Assembly: GCF_018129005.1 (NCBI RefSeq)
Contig: NZ_JAAEDL010000006.1
Span: 164,791-228,790, forward strand
Source of the DNA: Neoroseomonas eburnea
GTDB taxonomy: Bacteria > Pseudomonadota > Alphaproteobacteria > Acetobacterales > Acetobacteraceae
Reading direction: 5' to 3'
Length of the DNA: 64,000 nt
Below are positions 41,209-49,072 of the stretch, piece after piece. Made by a program: the position numbers and the translations under genes. The number at the start of each line of letters is the position of its first letter. Position 1 is the first letter of the stretch. The notes under the pieces were generated by a model, which saw only the letters and a program-made list of their open reading frames with translations, was not told the origin of the DNA and did no database searches.

Positions 41209-42339
41209 ATGACCCCGAAGATCGCCCAGTATCTGCGCGACCACGCGCCCGCGACGCCGTGCCTCGTCCTCGACGTGGACCGTGTGGAGCAGAACTACCG
41301 CCGCCTGAAGGCCGCGTTGCCGCTGGCGCGCGTCTACTACGCGGTGAAGGCCAATCCCGCCGCGCCGATCCTGGCGCGCCTGACCGGGCTCGGGTCCTTC
41401 TTCGACGCCGCGTCGTGGGAGGAGATCGAAGCCTGCCTCGTCGCCGGCGCGCGGCCGGAGGCGATTTCCTTCGGCAACACGGTGAAGAAGGTCTCGGCGA
41501 TCAAGGCCGCGCATGAGGCCGGCGTCACCATGTTCGCCTTCGACAGCGAGCCGGAGCTGCTGAAGCTCGCGAAGCACGCGCCGGGCGCGCGCGTCTACTG
41601 CCGCATCCTGGTCGAGAACAAGGGCGCGGAATGGCCACTCAGCCGCAAGTTCGGCTGCGAGCTGGAGATGGCGCGCGACCTGATGGTGCAGGCGGCCGAA
41701 CTCGGCCTGGACCCCTATGGCATCTCCTTCCATGTCGGCAGCCAGCAGACCCGGACGGATACCTATGAGGGCGCGATCGCGCGGGTCGCCATGCTCTTCA
41801 CCGACCTCAAGGAGGCAGGGGTGAAGCTACGCATGGTGAACCTCGGCGGCGGCTATCCGGTGCGCTATCGCCAGGAGGTGCCGGGCATCGACGATTTCGG
41901 CACCGCCATCATGGGCGCGATGACGAAGCATTTCGGCAACGACCTGCCGGAGATGGTGATCGAGCCCGGCCGCTTCATGGTCGGCGATGCCGGCGTCGTG
42001 TCGAGCGAAGTCGTGCTGGTCTCCCGCAAGGGGAAGGACGATCCGGTGCGCTGGGTCTACCTCGACATCGGGCGCTTCGGCGGCCTGGCAGAGACCGAGG
42101 GCGAGGCGATCAAGTACGCCTTCCACACACCGCATGACGGCGGCGCGGATGGCCCGGTGACGATTGCGGGACCGACCTGCGACAGCACGGACACGCTCTA
42201 CGAGAAGTCCAACTACCGGCTGCCGCTGGCGCTCGGCTGCGGCGACCGCGTGGAACTGCTGTCCACCGGGGCCTATGTCACGAGCTATGCCGCGCAGTCC
42301 TTCAATGGCTTTCGGCCGCTGGCAGAGCACTACATCTGA
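41209..42339 (+). CDS. Ornithine decarboxylase-like, fold type III PLP enzyme
   Basis: 376 residues. K47 in VYYAVKANP is the pyridoxal-phosphate lysine; SFHVGSQQ and EPGRFMVGDAG are the phosphate and active-site loops; C324 in GPTCDSTDTL is the conserved cysteine of the second subunit. All point to eukaryote-type ornithine/lysine decarboxylase, making putrescine (or cadaverine). It is cytoplasmic and probably homodimeric. A long leader precedes it, suggesting regulation at the RNA level. The substrate choice between ornithine and lysine is not settled. Confidence 0.92.
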   Translation: MTPKIAQYLRDHAPATPCLVLDVDRVEQNYRRLKAALPLARVYYAVKANPAAPILARLTGLGSFFDAASWEEIEACLVAGARPEAISFGNTVKKVSAIKAAHEAGVTMFAFDSEPELLKLAKHAPGARVYCRILVENKGAEWPLSRKFGCELEMARDLMVQAAELGLDPYGISFHVGSQQTRTDTYEGAIARVAMLFTDLKEAGVKLRMVNLGGGYPVRYRQEVPGIDDFGTAIMGAMTKHFGNDLPEMVIEPGRFMVGDAGVVSSEVVLVSRKGKDDPVRWVYLDIGRFGGLAETEGEAIKYAFHTPHDGGADGPVTIAGPTCDSTDTLYEKSNYRLPLALGCGDRVELLSTGAYVTSYAAQSFNGFRPLAEHYI

Positions 42340-42380
42340 GGGCACACCGGGAGGGGCGCTGCACCTTCCGGGCCACCGCG

Positions 42381-42402
42381 CCGAAGGCCCCGGGGCCTTT
42401 GG
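42381..42402 (+). terminator. Palindrome after ornithine decarboxylase
   Basis: CCGAAGGCC/GGCCTTTGG with a 4-base loop and then GGAAGCCGTGA. This is the same palindrome type as at 18100 and 18234. It is probably a terminator. The rest of the 342-bp gap has no clear gene. Confidence 0.5.
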
Positions 42403-42437
42403 AAGCCGTGATCTGTCACCGGAGTGGCTGGCCGGAA

Positions 42438-42473
42438 CCTTGCCGAGGCCTGCGGCCTTGCCGAGGCCTGCGG
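42438..42473. repeat. 18-bp tandem duplication
   Basis: CCTTGCCGAGGCCTGCGG occurs twice without spacing (42438-42455 and 42456-42473). It is non-coding, between ornithine decarboxylase and the Lrp gene. Confidence 0.7.
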
Positions 42474-42681
42474 CGGCGGGCGGGCGCCGCGGGGATAGGG
42501 AATGCCTGCGGCGCCTGGCACCAGGTCCCGGGTTGCGATGGGCTTTCGACCGATGGGGTGCCACCGCCCGTTGTGCTGCACCGGCCATGAGGGCCGCAGC
42601 ACGGAGGCGCGCCCAGGCCGTATCCCATCAGCCCCGCTTTCTTTCCTTCCCAGGCGCACATCTGCCGGATAGCATGCGGTC

Positions 42682-43152
42682 ATGGACAGCATAGACCGGA
42701 ACATCCTGGTCGCGCTGCAGCATGATGGGGCTGCCGGGCTCGCAGAACTCGCCAAGGTCGCGGGGCTTTCGGTGTCCGCCACCGCGGAGCGCGTCAAGCG
42801 TTTGGAGGAACGCGGCACCATTCGTGGCTGGCGGGCGGACCTCGACCCCGCGGCCGTGGGTTGCCCGCTGCTTGCCTGGGTCTTCGTCACGCTGCGCGCC
42901 GGCACCAACGAGGCCAAGTTCCGCGAAGCCCTGATGCCGATGGAGCAGGTGCTGGAATGCCACGCCGTCAGCGGGGCCTGGTCCTACATGGTGAAGCTGC
43001 GCGTCGCTGGGCTCGCCGAACTGGAAGCCTTCATCGCCTCGGAACTCCGCCGCAAGGCCGGGGCGGATCGCACCGAGTCGGTGCTGGCCCTCACGACCGT
43101 GAAGGAGACCGCGATCCTTCCCGTCGCACCGTCGGACGACGAGGAGGAGTGA
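42682..43152 (+). CDS. Lrp/AsnC-family transcriptional regulator
   Basis: 156 residues. The N-terminal helix-turn-helix (MDSIDRNILVALQHDG, LAKVAGLSVSATAERVKRLEERGTI) and the C-terminal RAM domain (LMPMEQVLECHAVSGAWSYMVKL) are both complete. These proteins bind amino acids and control amino-acid metabolism. It sits between ornithine decarboxylase and aat, so it may regulate one of them; no operator is identified. The stop is 32 bp before the aat start. Confidence 0.93.
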   Translation: MDSIDRNILVALQHDGAAGLAELAKVAGLSVSATAERVKRLEERGTIRGWRADLDPAAVGCPLLAWVFVTLRAGTNEAKFREALMPMEQVLECHAVSGAWSYMVKLRVAGLAELEAFIASELRRKAGADRTESVLALTTVKETAILPVAPSDDEEE

Positions 43153-43184
43153 CGCGACGCGGCGGCATGGTGCAGGCTGGCAAC

Positions 43185-43856
43185 ATGAGCCGCCGCCAGG
43201 TTCAGGTGACGCCCGACCTGCTGATCCGCGCCTATGCCGCGGGCGTCTTCCCGATGGCGGAAGGCCGGCGGTCGGAACGGCTCTACTGGCTCGACCCGGC
43301 GCTGCGCGGGGTGCTGCCGATCGATGCGGGCTTCCACCTGCCACGGCGGCTGAAGCGCACGGCATTGTCGGACCGGTTCGAGGTCACGGCCGACCGGGAT
43401 TTCGGGGGCGTCATCCGCGGCTGTGCCGAGCCCGCGCCGGGGCGGACCGACACCTGGATCAATGCCGAGATCGAACAGCTCTTCACCGAACTGCACCACC
43501 GCCGCGCCGCCCATTCCATCGAGGTGATGCAGGAGGGACGGCTCGTCGGAGGCCTCTATGGCGTCGCGCTGGGCGCGGCATTCTTCGGGGAGAGCATGTT
43601 CTCCCGCGTCACCGATGCCTCCAAGGTCGGGCTGGTGCATCTGGTGGCGCGGCTGCGGCTCTGTGGATTCGTGCTGCTGGATACGCAGTTCCTGACCACG
43701 CATCTGGCGCGCTTCGGCGCGGTCGAGATCCCGAAGGCCGAATACAAGCGGCGGCTGGCGGCGGCGCTGGAGGTGCCGGCGCGCTGGCAGGCCGACCTTC
43801 CGGCGGAGGCAATCGCCGAGGAGATCCGGCGGATGCGGGCGCCTTCTGAGGGCTGA
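43185..43856 (+). CDS. aat: Leucyl/phenylalanyl-tRNA-protein transferase
   Basis: 223 residues. LIRAYAAGVFPMAEG near the N-terminus and WLDPALRGVLPID match the Aat family. GLYGVALGAAFFGESMFSRVTDASKVGLVHLV and LLDTQFLTTHLARFGAVEI are the central family motifs. It attaches Leu or Phe to N-terminal Arg/Lys of proteins in the N-end rule. An in-frame ATG at 43167 would add six residues. The stop codon lies inside the left end of the 163-bp repeat. Confidence 0.95.
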   Translation: MSRRQVQVTPDLLIRAYAAGVFPMAEGRRSERLYWLDPALRGVLPIDAGFHLPRRLKRTALSDRFEVTADRDFGGVIRGCAEPAPGRTDTWINAEIEQLFTELHHRRAAHSIEVMQEGRLVGGLYGVALGAAFFGESMFSRVTDASKVGLVHLVARLRLCGFVLLDTQFLTTHLARFGAVEIPKAEYKRRLAAALEVPARWQADLPAEAIAEEIRRMRAPSEG

Positions 43857-44013
43857 CGCCAAAGGGCGCTGATCGCAATTGCCAGCGTCAGCCCTCTTCA
43901 TGCCTTCAGACGCCGGGCGCAAGCCTACGGTCTGCCCGGCTTCGCCGCATTTGCGGCGGCATCGATTCGGACGCGTGGCATCGGTCAGAGAGCCATGCCG
44001 CCAATATGACGCC
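43851..44013 (+). repeat. 163-bp structured intergenic repeat, copy 2
   Basis: This aligns along its length with the element at 15071-15233 (reverse orientation) and has the same 163-bp length. It begins with GGCTGACGCCAA, where the TGA is the aat stop codon. Hairpin 1 is GCCGG...CCGGC (43912-43916 and 43936-43940), hairpin 2 is GCCGC-ATTT-GCGGC (43944-43957), and a third is near 43977-43998. The first 46 bases also hold a perfect 12-bp inverted repeat (43848-43859 and 43885-43896). The right end reads TATGACGCC. The following 330 bases show no gene. Confidence 0.75.
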
Positions 44014-44344
44014 CAATTCTCGCCTGAGGGCATGATGCGGATCGGTGATCGGCACGCGCGCTTCGCGCGGGACAGCGCTGCCGGGTCCCAGGGCGCCCGC
44101 GCTCGTCGGGCGTGACCCCCGCGCAGGCGCCTCCGCGGCAGGACGGGCCTGGCCCTGACCAATGGCTCGCCGATCACCTCCAGCGGCGAGGAGCGCGGTC
44201 CCCCTGCGCGGGGCCGGTGGGGCGATCCGAAGCGGGACCGGGTCGCCGGTCGTGCCGGCCCATTGGTCGGCCGGCAGGCAAGGCGCCGCCGCCGTGGGGA
44301 ATCCTCCCATCGGAAAATTTCCCGGGCGCCGCCGTGCGGGGTGA

Positions 44345-44371
44345 TGTCACACCGGGCGCGGCTCGCTCGTC
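44345..44371 (+). promoter_or_regulatory. ECF41-type promoter
   Basis: TGTCACA (44345-44351), 16 bases, CGTC (44368-44371). This is a complete match to the promoter reported for ECF41 sigma factors (TGTCACA, about 16 bp, CGTC). It lies 32 bp before the AhpD-like gene and upstream of the sigma gene itself, so the operon is probably autoregulated. Confidence 0.85.
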
Positions 44372-44403
44372 CTGTGGGCATCAACCCTGGCCAAGGAGCC
44401 GAG

Positions 44404-44853
44404 ATGCCCCGTCGTCTCAACTACTACGCCGCCAATCCAAAGGCCGTTCAGGCCATGCTCGGCATGGAGAAGGCCGTCCGCCAGTCCGGGCTGGAACCGA
44501 GCCTGCTCGAACTCGTGAAGACCCGCGCCTCGCAGGTCAACCATTGCGCCTATTGCATCGAGATGCACACGCGCGAGGCCCGCGCAGCGGGAGAGACCGA
44601 GGAGCGGCTGTACATGCTCGCCGCCTGGGAGGAGGCGGAATGCTACACGCCGCGCGAACGCGCCGCCCTCGCCTGGACCGATTCGCTGACCCGCCTGGCC
44701 GACACCGGCGCGCCCGATCCGGCCTATCATGTGATGGCCGAGGCCTTCACGCCGGAGGAGCAGGTGGCCCTGACCCTCGCCATCGTCACCATCAATGGCT
44801 GGAACCGCTTCGCTGTCGGCTTCCGGGCCATTCCCGGCGAGCCGCCGGGCTGA
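44404..44853 (+). CDS. AhpD-like (carboxymuconolactone decarboxylase) protein, ECF41 partner
   Basis: 149 residues with the redox site C48-A-Y-C51 and H55 (VNHCAYCIEMHT), as in alkylhydroperoxidase-type members. It starts from an ATG with AAGGAG upstream, after the ECF41 promoter, and its stop overlaps the ATG of the sigma factor gene (TGATG). Such oxidoreductases are the usual partners of ECF41 genes and may detoxify or sense oxidised compounds. The substrate is unknown. Confidence 0.9.
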   Translation: MPRRLNYYAANPKAVQAMLGMEKAVRQSGLEPSLLELVKTRASQVNHCAYCIEMHTREARAAGETEERLYMLAAWEEAECYTPRERAALAWTDSLTRLADTGAPDPAYHVMAEAFTPEEQVALTLAIVTINGWNRFAVGFRAIPGEPPG

Positions 44854-45719
44854 TGGCGGGCCAGGCCCCCGCGGCCGAAGCCTTCGCCGCCGCCCGCCCG
44901 CGGCTGGCGGCGCTGGCCTACCGCTTCCTCGGCTCACGCGCCGATGCCGAGGACGTGGTGCAGGCCGCCTGGCTGCGCTGGCAGGCGGCGGCGCGGGAGG
45001 ATGTCGCGGAACCGGAGGCCTTCCTGCGCCGCATCGTCGCACGGCTCTGCCTCGATGAGCTGAAGGCGGCGCGGCGCAAGCGGGAGACCTATGTCGGCCC
45101 CTGGCTGCCGGAGCCGGTGGTGGAGATCGACCCTCTGGCCGGGCGCGCGGCGGAGGAGGAGGTTTCGATCGCGCTGATGCTGGCGCTGGAGCGGCTGAGC
45201 CCGCTCGAGCGTGCGGCCTTCCTGCTGCACGACGTGTTCGGCGCGGGCTTCGAGGAAGTGGCGGCGACGCTGGACCGCTCGCCCGCGGCGGTGCGGCAGT
45301 TGGCGGCACGGGCGCGCAGCCATGTGCGGGACGCGCGTCCGCGCTTTCCGGTGACGCCGGAGGAAGGCAGGCGAATCGCCGGCGCCTTCCAGGCGGCGGT
45401 GGAGAGCGGCGACGCGGCGGCGCTCGGCCGCCTGCTGGCGGAAGATGCGGTGCTGCGCACCGATGGCGGCGGGGTGGTCCGGGCCGCCATCAATCCGATT
45501 CTCGGCGCGGGGCGGATCGCGCGCTTCTTCGCCGGGCTGGCGCGCAAGGCCGCGCTGGGGAACCGGCACGAACCCGCCTGGATCAACGGCCTGCCCGGCT
45601 ATGTCACGCGCTTCGGCGATGGCAGCGCGCAGACCACGGCGCTGGAGATCGAAGCCGGGCTGGTGCGCGCGGTCTATGTGGTGCGGAACCCGGAGAAGCT
45701 GCGGGGCCTGCTCGCCTAG
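44853..45719 (+). CDS. ECF41-family RNA polymerase sigma factor
   Basis: 288 residues. Region 2 (LAALAYRFLGSRADAEDVVQAAWLRW) and region 4 (LSPLERAAFLLHDVFGAGFEEVAATLDRSPAAVRQL) are standard for ECF sigma factors. The linker has WLPEP (84-88), and after region 4 there is a SnoaL-like extension with DGGG (204-207) and NPEKL (279-283). These three motifs define ECF41, where the extension replaces an anti-sigma factor and modulates activity. It is translationally coupled to the AhpD-like gene. Confidence 0.93.
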   Translation: MAGQAPAAEAFAAARPRLAALAYRFLGSRADAEDVVQAAWLRWQAAAREDVAEPEAFLRRIVARLCLDELKAARRKRETYVGPWLPEPVVEIDPLAGRAAEEEVSIALMLALERLSPLERAAFLLHDVFGAGFEEVAATLDRSPAAVRQLAARARSHVRDARPRFPVTPEEGRRIAGAFQAAVESGDAAALGRLLAEDAVLRTDGGGVVRAAINPILGAGRIARFFAGLARKAALGNRHEPAWINGLPGYVTRFGDGSAQTTALEIEAGLVRAVYVVRNPEKLRGLLA

Positions 45720-45726
45720 GGCAGAT

Positions 45727-45754
45727 CCCGATCAGGTGGAAGCACCTGATCGGG
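45727..45754 (+). terminator. Hairpin after the sigma factor gene
   Basis: CCCGATCAGGTG (45727-45738) pairs perfectly with CACCTGATCGGG (45743-45754) around GAAG. It is eight bases after the stop. T content after it is low. Confidence 0.5.
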
Positions 45755-45879
45755 TGAGGTTGGTCGCGCAAACAGCAGGCGAGAGTGGTTGCCGCGAGGC
45801 TGTGCGAACGGAAGCCGCTCCAAGCCGGCTTCCGGTCGAACCGGGCCGCGGGCGCCCGCTCCATCCTTCCCCGCACCCT

Positions 45880-46863
45880 TCAGCGCGGACTCGACATCCG
45901 CGGCATGGCGGCCAGCTCCCGCGGGTGGTGCCGGTCCACATAGGCCAGGGCCGCGCGGAGCAGCGCCTGCAGCCGTGTATCCTCGACCAGCGGGACACGA
46001 ACCTCCGGCAGATCGAGAAAGCCGTCCGGGCTTGCGCTGTTGGCGGCCCAGGCGTCATCCAGCCGCCCCTCGGCCATGGCGTCGCCGAAGAACCGCGACT
46101 GCCAGTTCTCGCCGGGCTGCGAGACCTCGAGGATCCTCGAGGCCTGCACCGCACGCCGGCGCAGCGCACCGGCGGAGCGCAGAGGCAGGTGGAAGAGTTC
46201 GAGCCCCTCGGCCAGCACCTTCGAAGGCCCCCTCAGGAGGCCATGCTGTCCGAACATGATGTCCACCGGATCATCCGACCGGAAGCCGACCTTCGGCATC
46301 GTGTGGCAGATGAAGGCACGTTCGTAGCGGGCGACCGTCTCCGGTCCGGTCTCGTCGACGACCGGCGCACGGTAGCGTACCCGCAGCAGATCCTCGCGCC
46401 GGGACGCGCCGACGGCCCTGTCCTGCACGAACTGAACCCAGTGTCCGACGAAAATCCCGGGCATCGTGGCGGCGGCGCGGATCCGGCCCGCATCGACGTG
46501 CCAGAACTCGTCGGCATCGAAGGGGAAGACGATGTCAAAACCGTCCGCCAGCGCCGCATTCGCGATGCCGTTCATGATGCGGACCTGGCGGAAGACCGGA
46601 TCGACCGAGCGCCGGACCGTGATCCGCCGATCGGCCTGCGCCATGGCGCGGAGCGCCTCGTAGGTGCCGTCGGTGGAACTGTCGTCGACGAAGACCAGGC
46701 GGTCGAACCCGATGCCGAGGTAGTGGCCGCAGAGCAGGGGAACGAGGTCGACCGCGTCCTTGATCATGCAGGTGCCGCAGATCCTCGGCCGCCCGACCAG
46801 GCGGCGGAGGATGCCGGCGAGGCGTGCCCGTCCGCGATGGCCCGGCCACGATCGGTGCAGCAT
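45880..46863 (-). CDS. Glycosyltransferase family 2-like protein
   Basis: 327 residues. GTCMIKDAVDLVPLL and FVDDSSTDGTYEAL are the start of a GT-A fold, and FPFDADEFWHV is the metal-binding DxD-type motif of the Glyco_tranf_2_4 group. It probably adds a sugar to a surface glycan in the cytoplasm. The acceptor is unknown. It stands alone, with thiG on the same strand upstream at 46.9 kb. Confidence 0.8.
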   Translation of the reverse strand: MLHRSWPGHRGRARLAGILRRLVGRPRICGTCMIKDAVDLVPLLCGHYLGIGFDRLVFVDDSSTDGTYEALRAMAQADRRITVRRSVDPVFRQVRIMNGIANAALADGFDIVFPFDADEFWHVDAGRIRAAATMPGIFVGHWVQFVQDRAVGASRREDLLRVRYRAPVVDETGPETVARYERAFICHTMPKVGFRSDDPVDIMFGQHGLLRGPSKVLAEGLELFHLPLRSAGALRRRAVQASRILEVSQPGENWQSRFFGDAMAEGRLDDAWAANSASPDGFLDLPEVRVPLVEDTRLQALLRAALAYVDRHHPRELAAMPRMSSPR

Positions 46864-46936
46864 CGGGAAAGCTCGTCCTTCGCCGGTCGGGAGCGGTGCG
46901 GGAAGGGCCCTGCGGCTGGCAGGGCGCCCCGGCGGC

Positions 46937-47734
46937 CTACCGGATCAGCCCGGTCATCGGGCTCGACGCATCCGCCTGGTAGTTCCACGGCATCCGCCCC
47001 GCCAGGAACGCGTCCCGCCCGGCTTCCACCGCCGCCTTCATCGCCCGCGCCATCCGGATCGGGTCCTTGGCGTGGGCGATGGCCGAATTCAGCAGCACCG
47101 CGTCGCAGCCGATCTCCATCGCCTTCGCCGCGTCGGACGCCGTGCCGATCCCGGCATCGACCAGCACCGGCACCTTCGCCTGCTGCTTGATGGAGTGGAT
47201 CATGAAAGGGTTTGTCAGGCCGAGCCCCGAGCCGATCGGCGCGCCGAGCGGCATGATGGCGACGCAGCCGAGGTCTTCCAGCTTCTTCGCCGCGACCGGG
47301 TCGTCCGCGCAGTAGACCATCACCTCGAAGCCGTCCTGGATCAGCGCCTTCGCCGCTTCCAGCGTGCCTTCCATGTCCGGGTAGAGGTAGGGCGGCGGGC
47401 CGAGGACCTCGAGCTTCACGAGGTTCCAGCCGCCGGCCTCGCGGGCCAGGCGCAGGGTGCGCACGGCGTCGTTCGCGGTGTGGCAGCCGGCGGTGTTGGG
47501 CAGGTAGGTGTAGCGTTCGGGCGACACGAAATCCTGCAGCATCGGCGCCTTGGGGTCCGAGAGGTTCACCCGGCGCACCGCGACGGTGACGATCTCCGCC
47601 CCCGAGGCCTCGATCGCCGCGGCGGTTTCCTCCAGCGACTTGTAGCGCCCGGTGCCGACGATCAGGCGTGAGCGGAAGCGGCGGCCCGCGACCTCCCAGG
47701 TGTCGTCGCCGGTTGGGGCGGGATTGACGTCCAT
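46937..47734 (-). CDS. thiG: Thiazole synthase
   Basis: 265 residues. [25 protein letters not shown] is the family start; [34 protein letters not shown] and [31 protein letters not shown] are standard blocks. It forms the thiazole phosphate of thiamine from 1-deoxyxylulose 5-phosphate, dehydroglycine and ThiS thiocarboxylate. It lies three bases after thiS. No thiO, thiE or thiD gene is adjacent. Confidence 0.96.
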   Translation of the reverse strand: MDVNPAPTGDDTWEVAGRRFRSRLIVGTGRYKSLEETAAAIEASGAEIVTVAVRRVNLSDPKAPMLQDFVSPERYTYLPNTAGCHTANDAVRTLRLAREAGGWNLVKLEVLGPPPYLYPDMEGTLEAAKALIQDGFEVMVYCADDPVAAKKLEDLGCVAIMPLGAPIGSGLGLTNPFMIHSIKQQAKVPVLVDAGIGTASDAAKAMEIGCDAVLLNSAIAHAKDPIRMARAMKAAVEAGRDAFLAGRMPWNYQADASSPMTGLIR

Positions 47735-47737
47735 GCT

Positions 47738-47950
47738 TCAGCCTCCGCCGATGAAATGCACGATTTCGAGCCGGTCGCCGGGCGCGAGCGGCACCGTCGC
47801 ATAGGTCGATCTCGGAACGATTTCCTCGTTCCGTTCGACCGCGACCTTGCGGGTGTCGAGGCCGATGGCGCGCAGCAGGGCCGCGACGGTGTCGCCGGGC
47901 GCCACGGTCTGCATTTCCCCGTTCACGGTGATGGCGATCGTGTCTGGCAT
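47738..47950 (-). CDS. thiS: Sulfur carrier protein ThiS
   Basis: 70 residues with a ubiquitin-like fold ending in FIGGG, the GG tail that is adenylated and thiocarboxylated. AITVNGEMQTVAPGDTVAALL and RLEIVHFIGGG match the family. A longer ORF exists, but the ATG at 47950 gives the usual length. It delivers sulfur to ThiG, the next gene. Confidence 0.94.
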   Translation of the reverse strand: MPDTIAITVNGEMQTVAPGDTVAALLRAIGLDTRKVAVERNEEIVPRSTYATVPLAPGDRLEIVHFIGGG

Positions 47951-48079
47951 GTCGGCGAGGAAGATGGCGAAGCGCAGGGGGCACCGCAAGCCGGGGCGGC
48001 GCATGACTGGCCAGCCCCGCTTGCCCCCCCGAAACCCGGCGTGCTAGCCCCTTCAGCCCCAGAAAATCGGGAAGCGCCC

Positions 48080-48532
48080 GTGACTCCGCCCCTGATCGTG
48101 GTCCTGAACGGACCGAACCTCAATATGCTTGGCGTCCGCGAGCCGGAGAAATACGGCAACGCCACGCTCGACGACGTCGAGGCGCTGTGCGCCGAGGCGG
48201 CGGAGGAGTTCGGCCTGGCGATCGACTTCCGGCAGACCAATTCCGAGGGCGAACTCGTCACCTGGGTGCAGGAATGCCGCGGCCGCGCCGCCGGCATCAT
48301 CATCAACCCGGCGGGCTACACCACCACTTCGATCGCGCTGCTCGACGCGCTGCTGCTCGCCGAGCTGCCGGTGATCGAGGTCCACATCACGAACATCCAC
48401 CGCCGGGAGGAATTCCGGCACCACAGCTACGTCTCCAAGGCGGCGACCGGCGTGATCTGCGGCCTCGGCGTCGCGGGCTACGCGCTGGCGATGCGCGCCA
48501 TGGCCGAGCTGGTCGAGCAGGACGAGGAATGA
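48080..48532 (+). CDS. aroQ: Type II 3-dehydroquinate dehydratase
   Basis: 150 residues from a GTG start. IVVLNGPNLNMLGVREPEKYG is the family beginning; EFRHHSYVSKAATGVICGLGVAGY carries the histidine region. RQTNSEGELVTWVQ and INPAGYTTTSIAL are the lid and active-site parts. It dehydrates 3-dehydroquinate in the shikimate pathway. The stop overlaps accB, a standard order in alphaproteobacteria. Confidence 0.94.
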   Translation: MTPPLIVVLNGPNLNMLGVREPEKYGNATLDDVEALCAEAAEEFGLAIDFRQTNSEGELVTWVQECRGRAAGIIINPAGYTTTSIALLDALLLAELPVIEVHITNIHRREEFRHHSYVSKAATGVICGLGVAGYALAMRAMAELVEQDEE

Positions 48533-48987
48533 TGGGCAACTTCATCGAGTTCGACCCCGCCGCCATCCGTGAGCTCGCGCAGATCCTGCGCGAGACCGAC
48601 CTCACGGAAATCGAGCTGGTGGACGGGGAATCCCGGCTGCGCGTCGTGCGCCAGTCGATCGTCGCCGCGCCGGCGGCGGTGACGGTCGCCGCGCCGGTGG
48701 CCGCCACCGCGCCGGCCGTGGCGCCGGTCGTGGAGCCGGCGGATGCCGACCACCCGGGCGCGGTGACCAGCCCGATGGTGGGCGTCGCCTACCTGGCACC
48801 GGAGCCCGGCGCGGCGCCCTACGTGACGGTCGGTTCCAAGGTGGCGCAGGGCCAGACCCTGCTGCTGATCGAGGCGATGAAGACCTTCAACCAGATCAAG
48901 GCGACGCGCGCCGGAACGGTGACGCGCATCCTCGTCGAGAGCGGCATGCCGGTCGAATACGGCGAGCCGCTGATGATCATCGAGTGA
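48532..48987 (+). CDS. accB: Biotin carboxyl carrier protein of acetyl-CoA carboxylase
   Basis: 151 residues. The C-terminal biotinyl domain carries the biotinylated K117 in EAMKTFN. The N-terminal part (NFIEFDPAAIRELAQIL, LTEIELVDG) and the alanine/proline linker are normal. The start may be ATG 48529 (overlapping the aroQ stop as ATGA) or 48532; the latter has the better-spaced GAGGA. It partners AccC. Confidence 0.95.
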   Translation: MGNFIEFDPAAIRELAQILRETDLTEIELVDGESRLRVVRQSIVAAPAAVTVAAPVAATAPAVAPVVEPADADHPGAVTSPMVGVAYLAPEPGAAPYVTVGSKVAQGQTLLLIEAMKTFNQIKATRAGTVTRILVESGMPVEYGEPLMIIE

Positions 48988-49072
48988 GCCGCCCGATGAC
49001 GGGTGGGCCAAAGGCCCCGAGGTCCGGCTCGGCCGGCCGGCGAGCGGCGCGCAGCGACGCGAGGCAATTCTG

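Noticed and set aside
44014..44342. Short ORFs between the repeat and the ECF41 promoter
   Set aside because: No start signals or family-like sequence; no gene could be supported.
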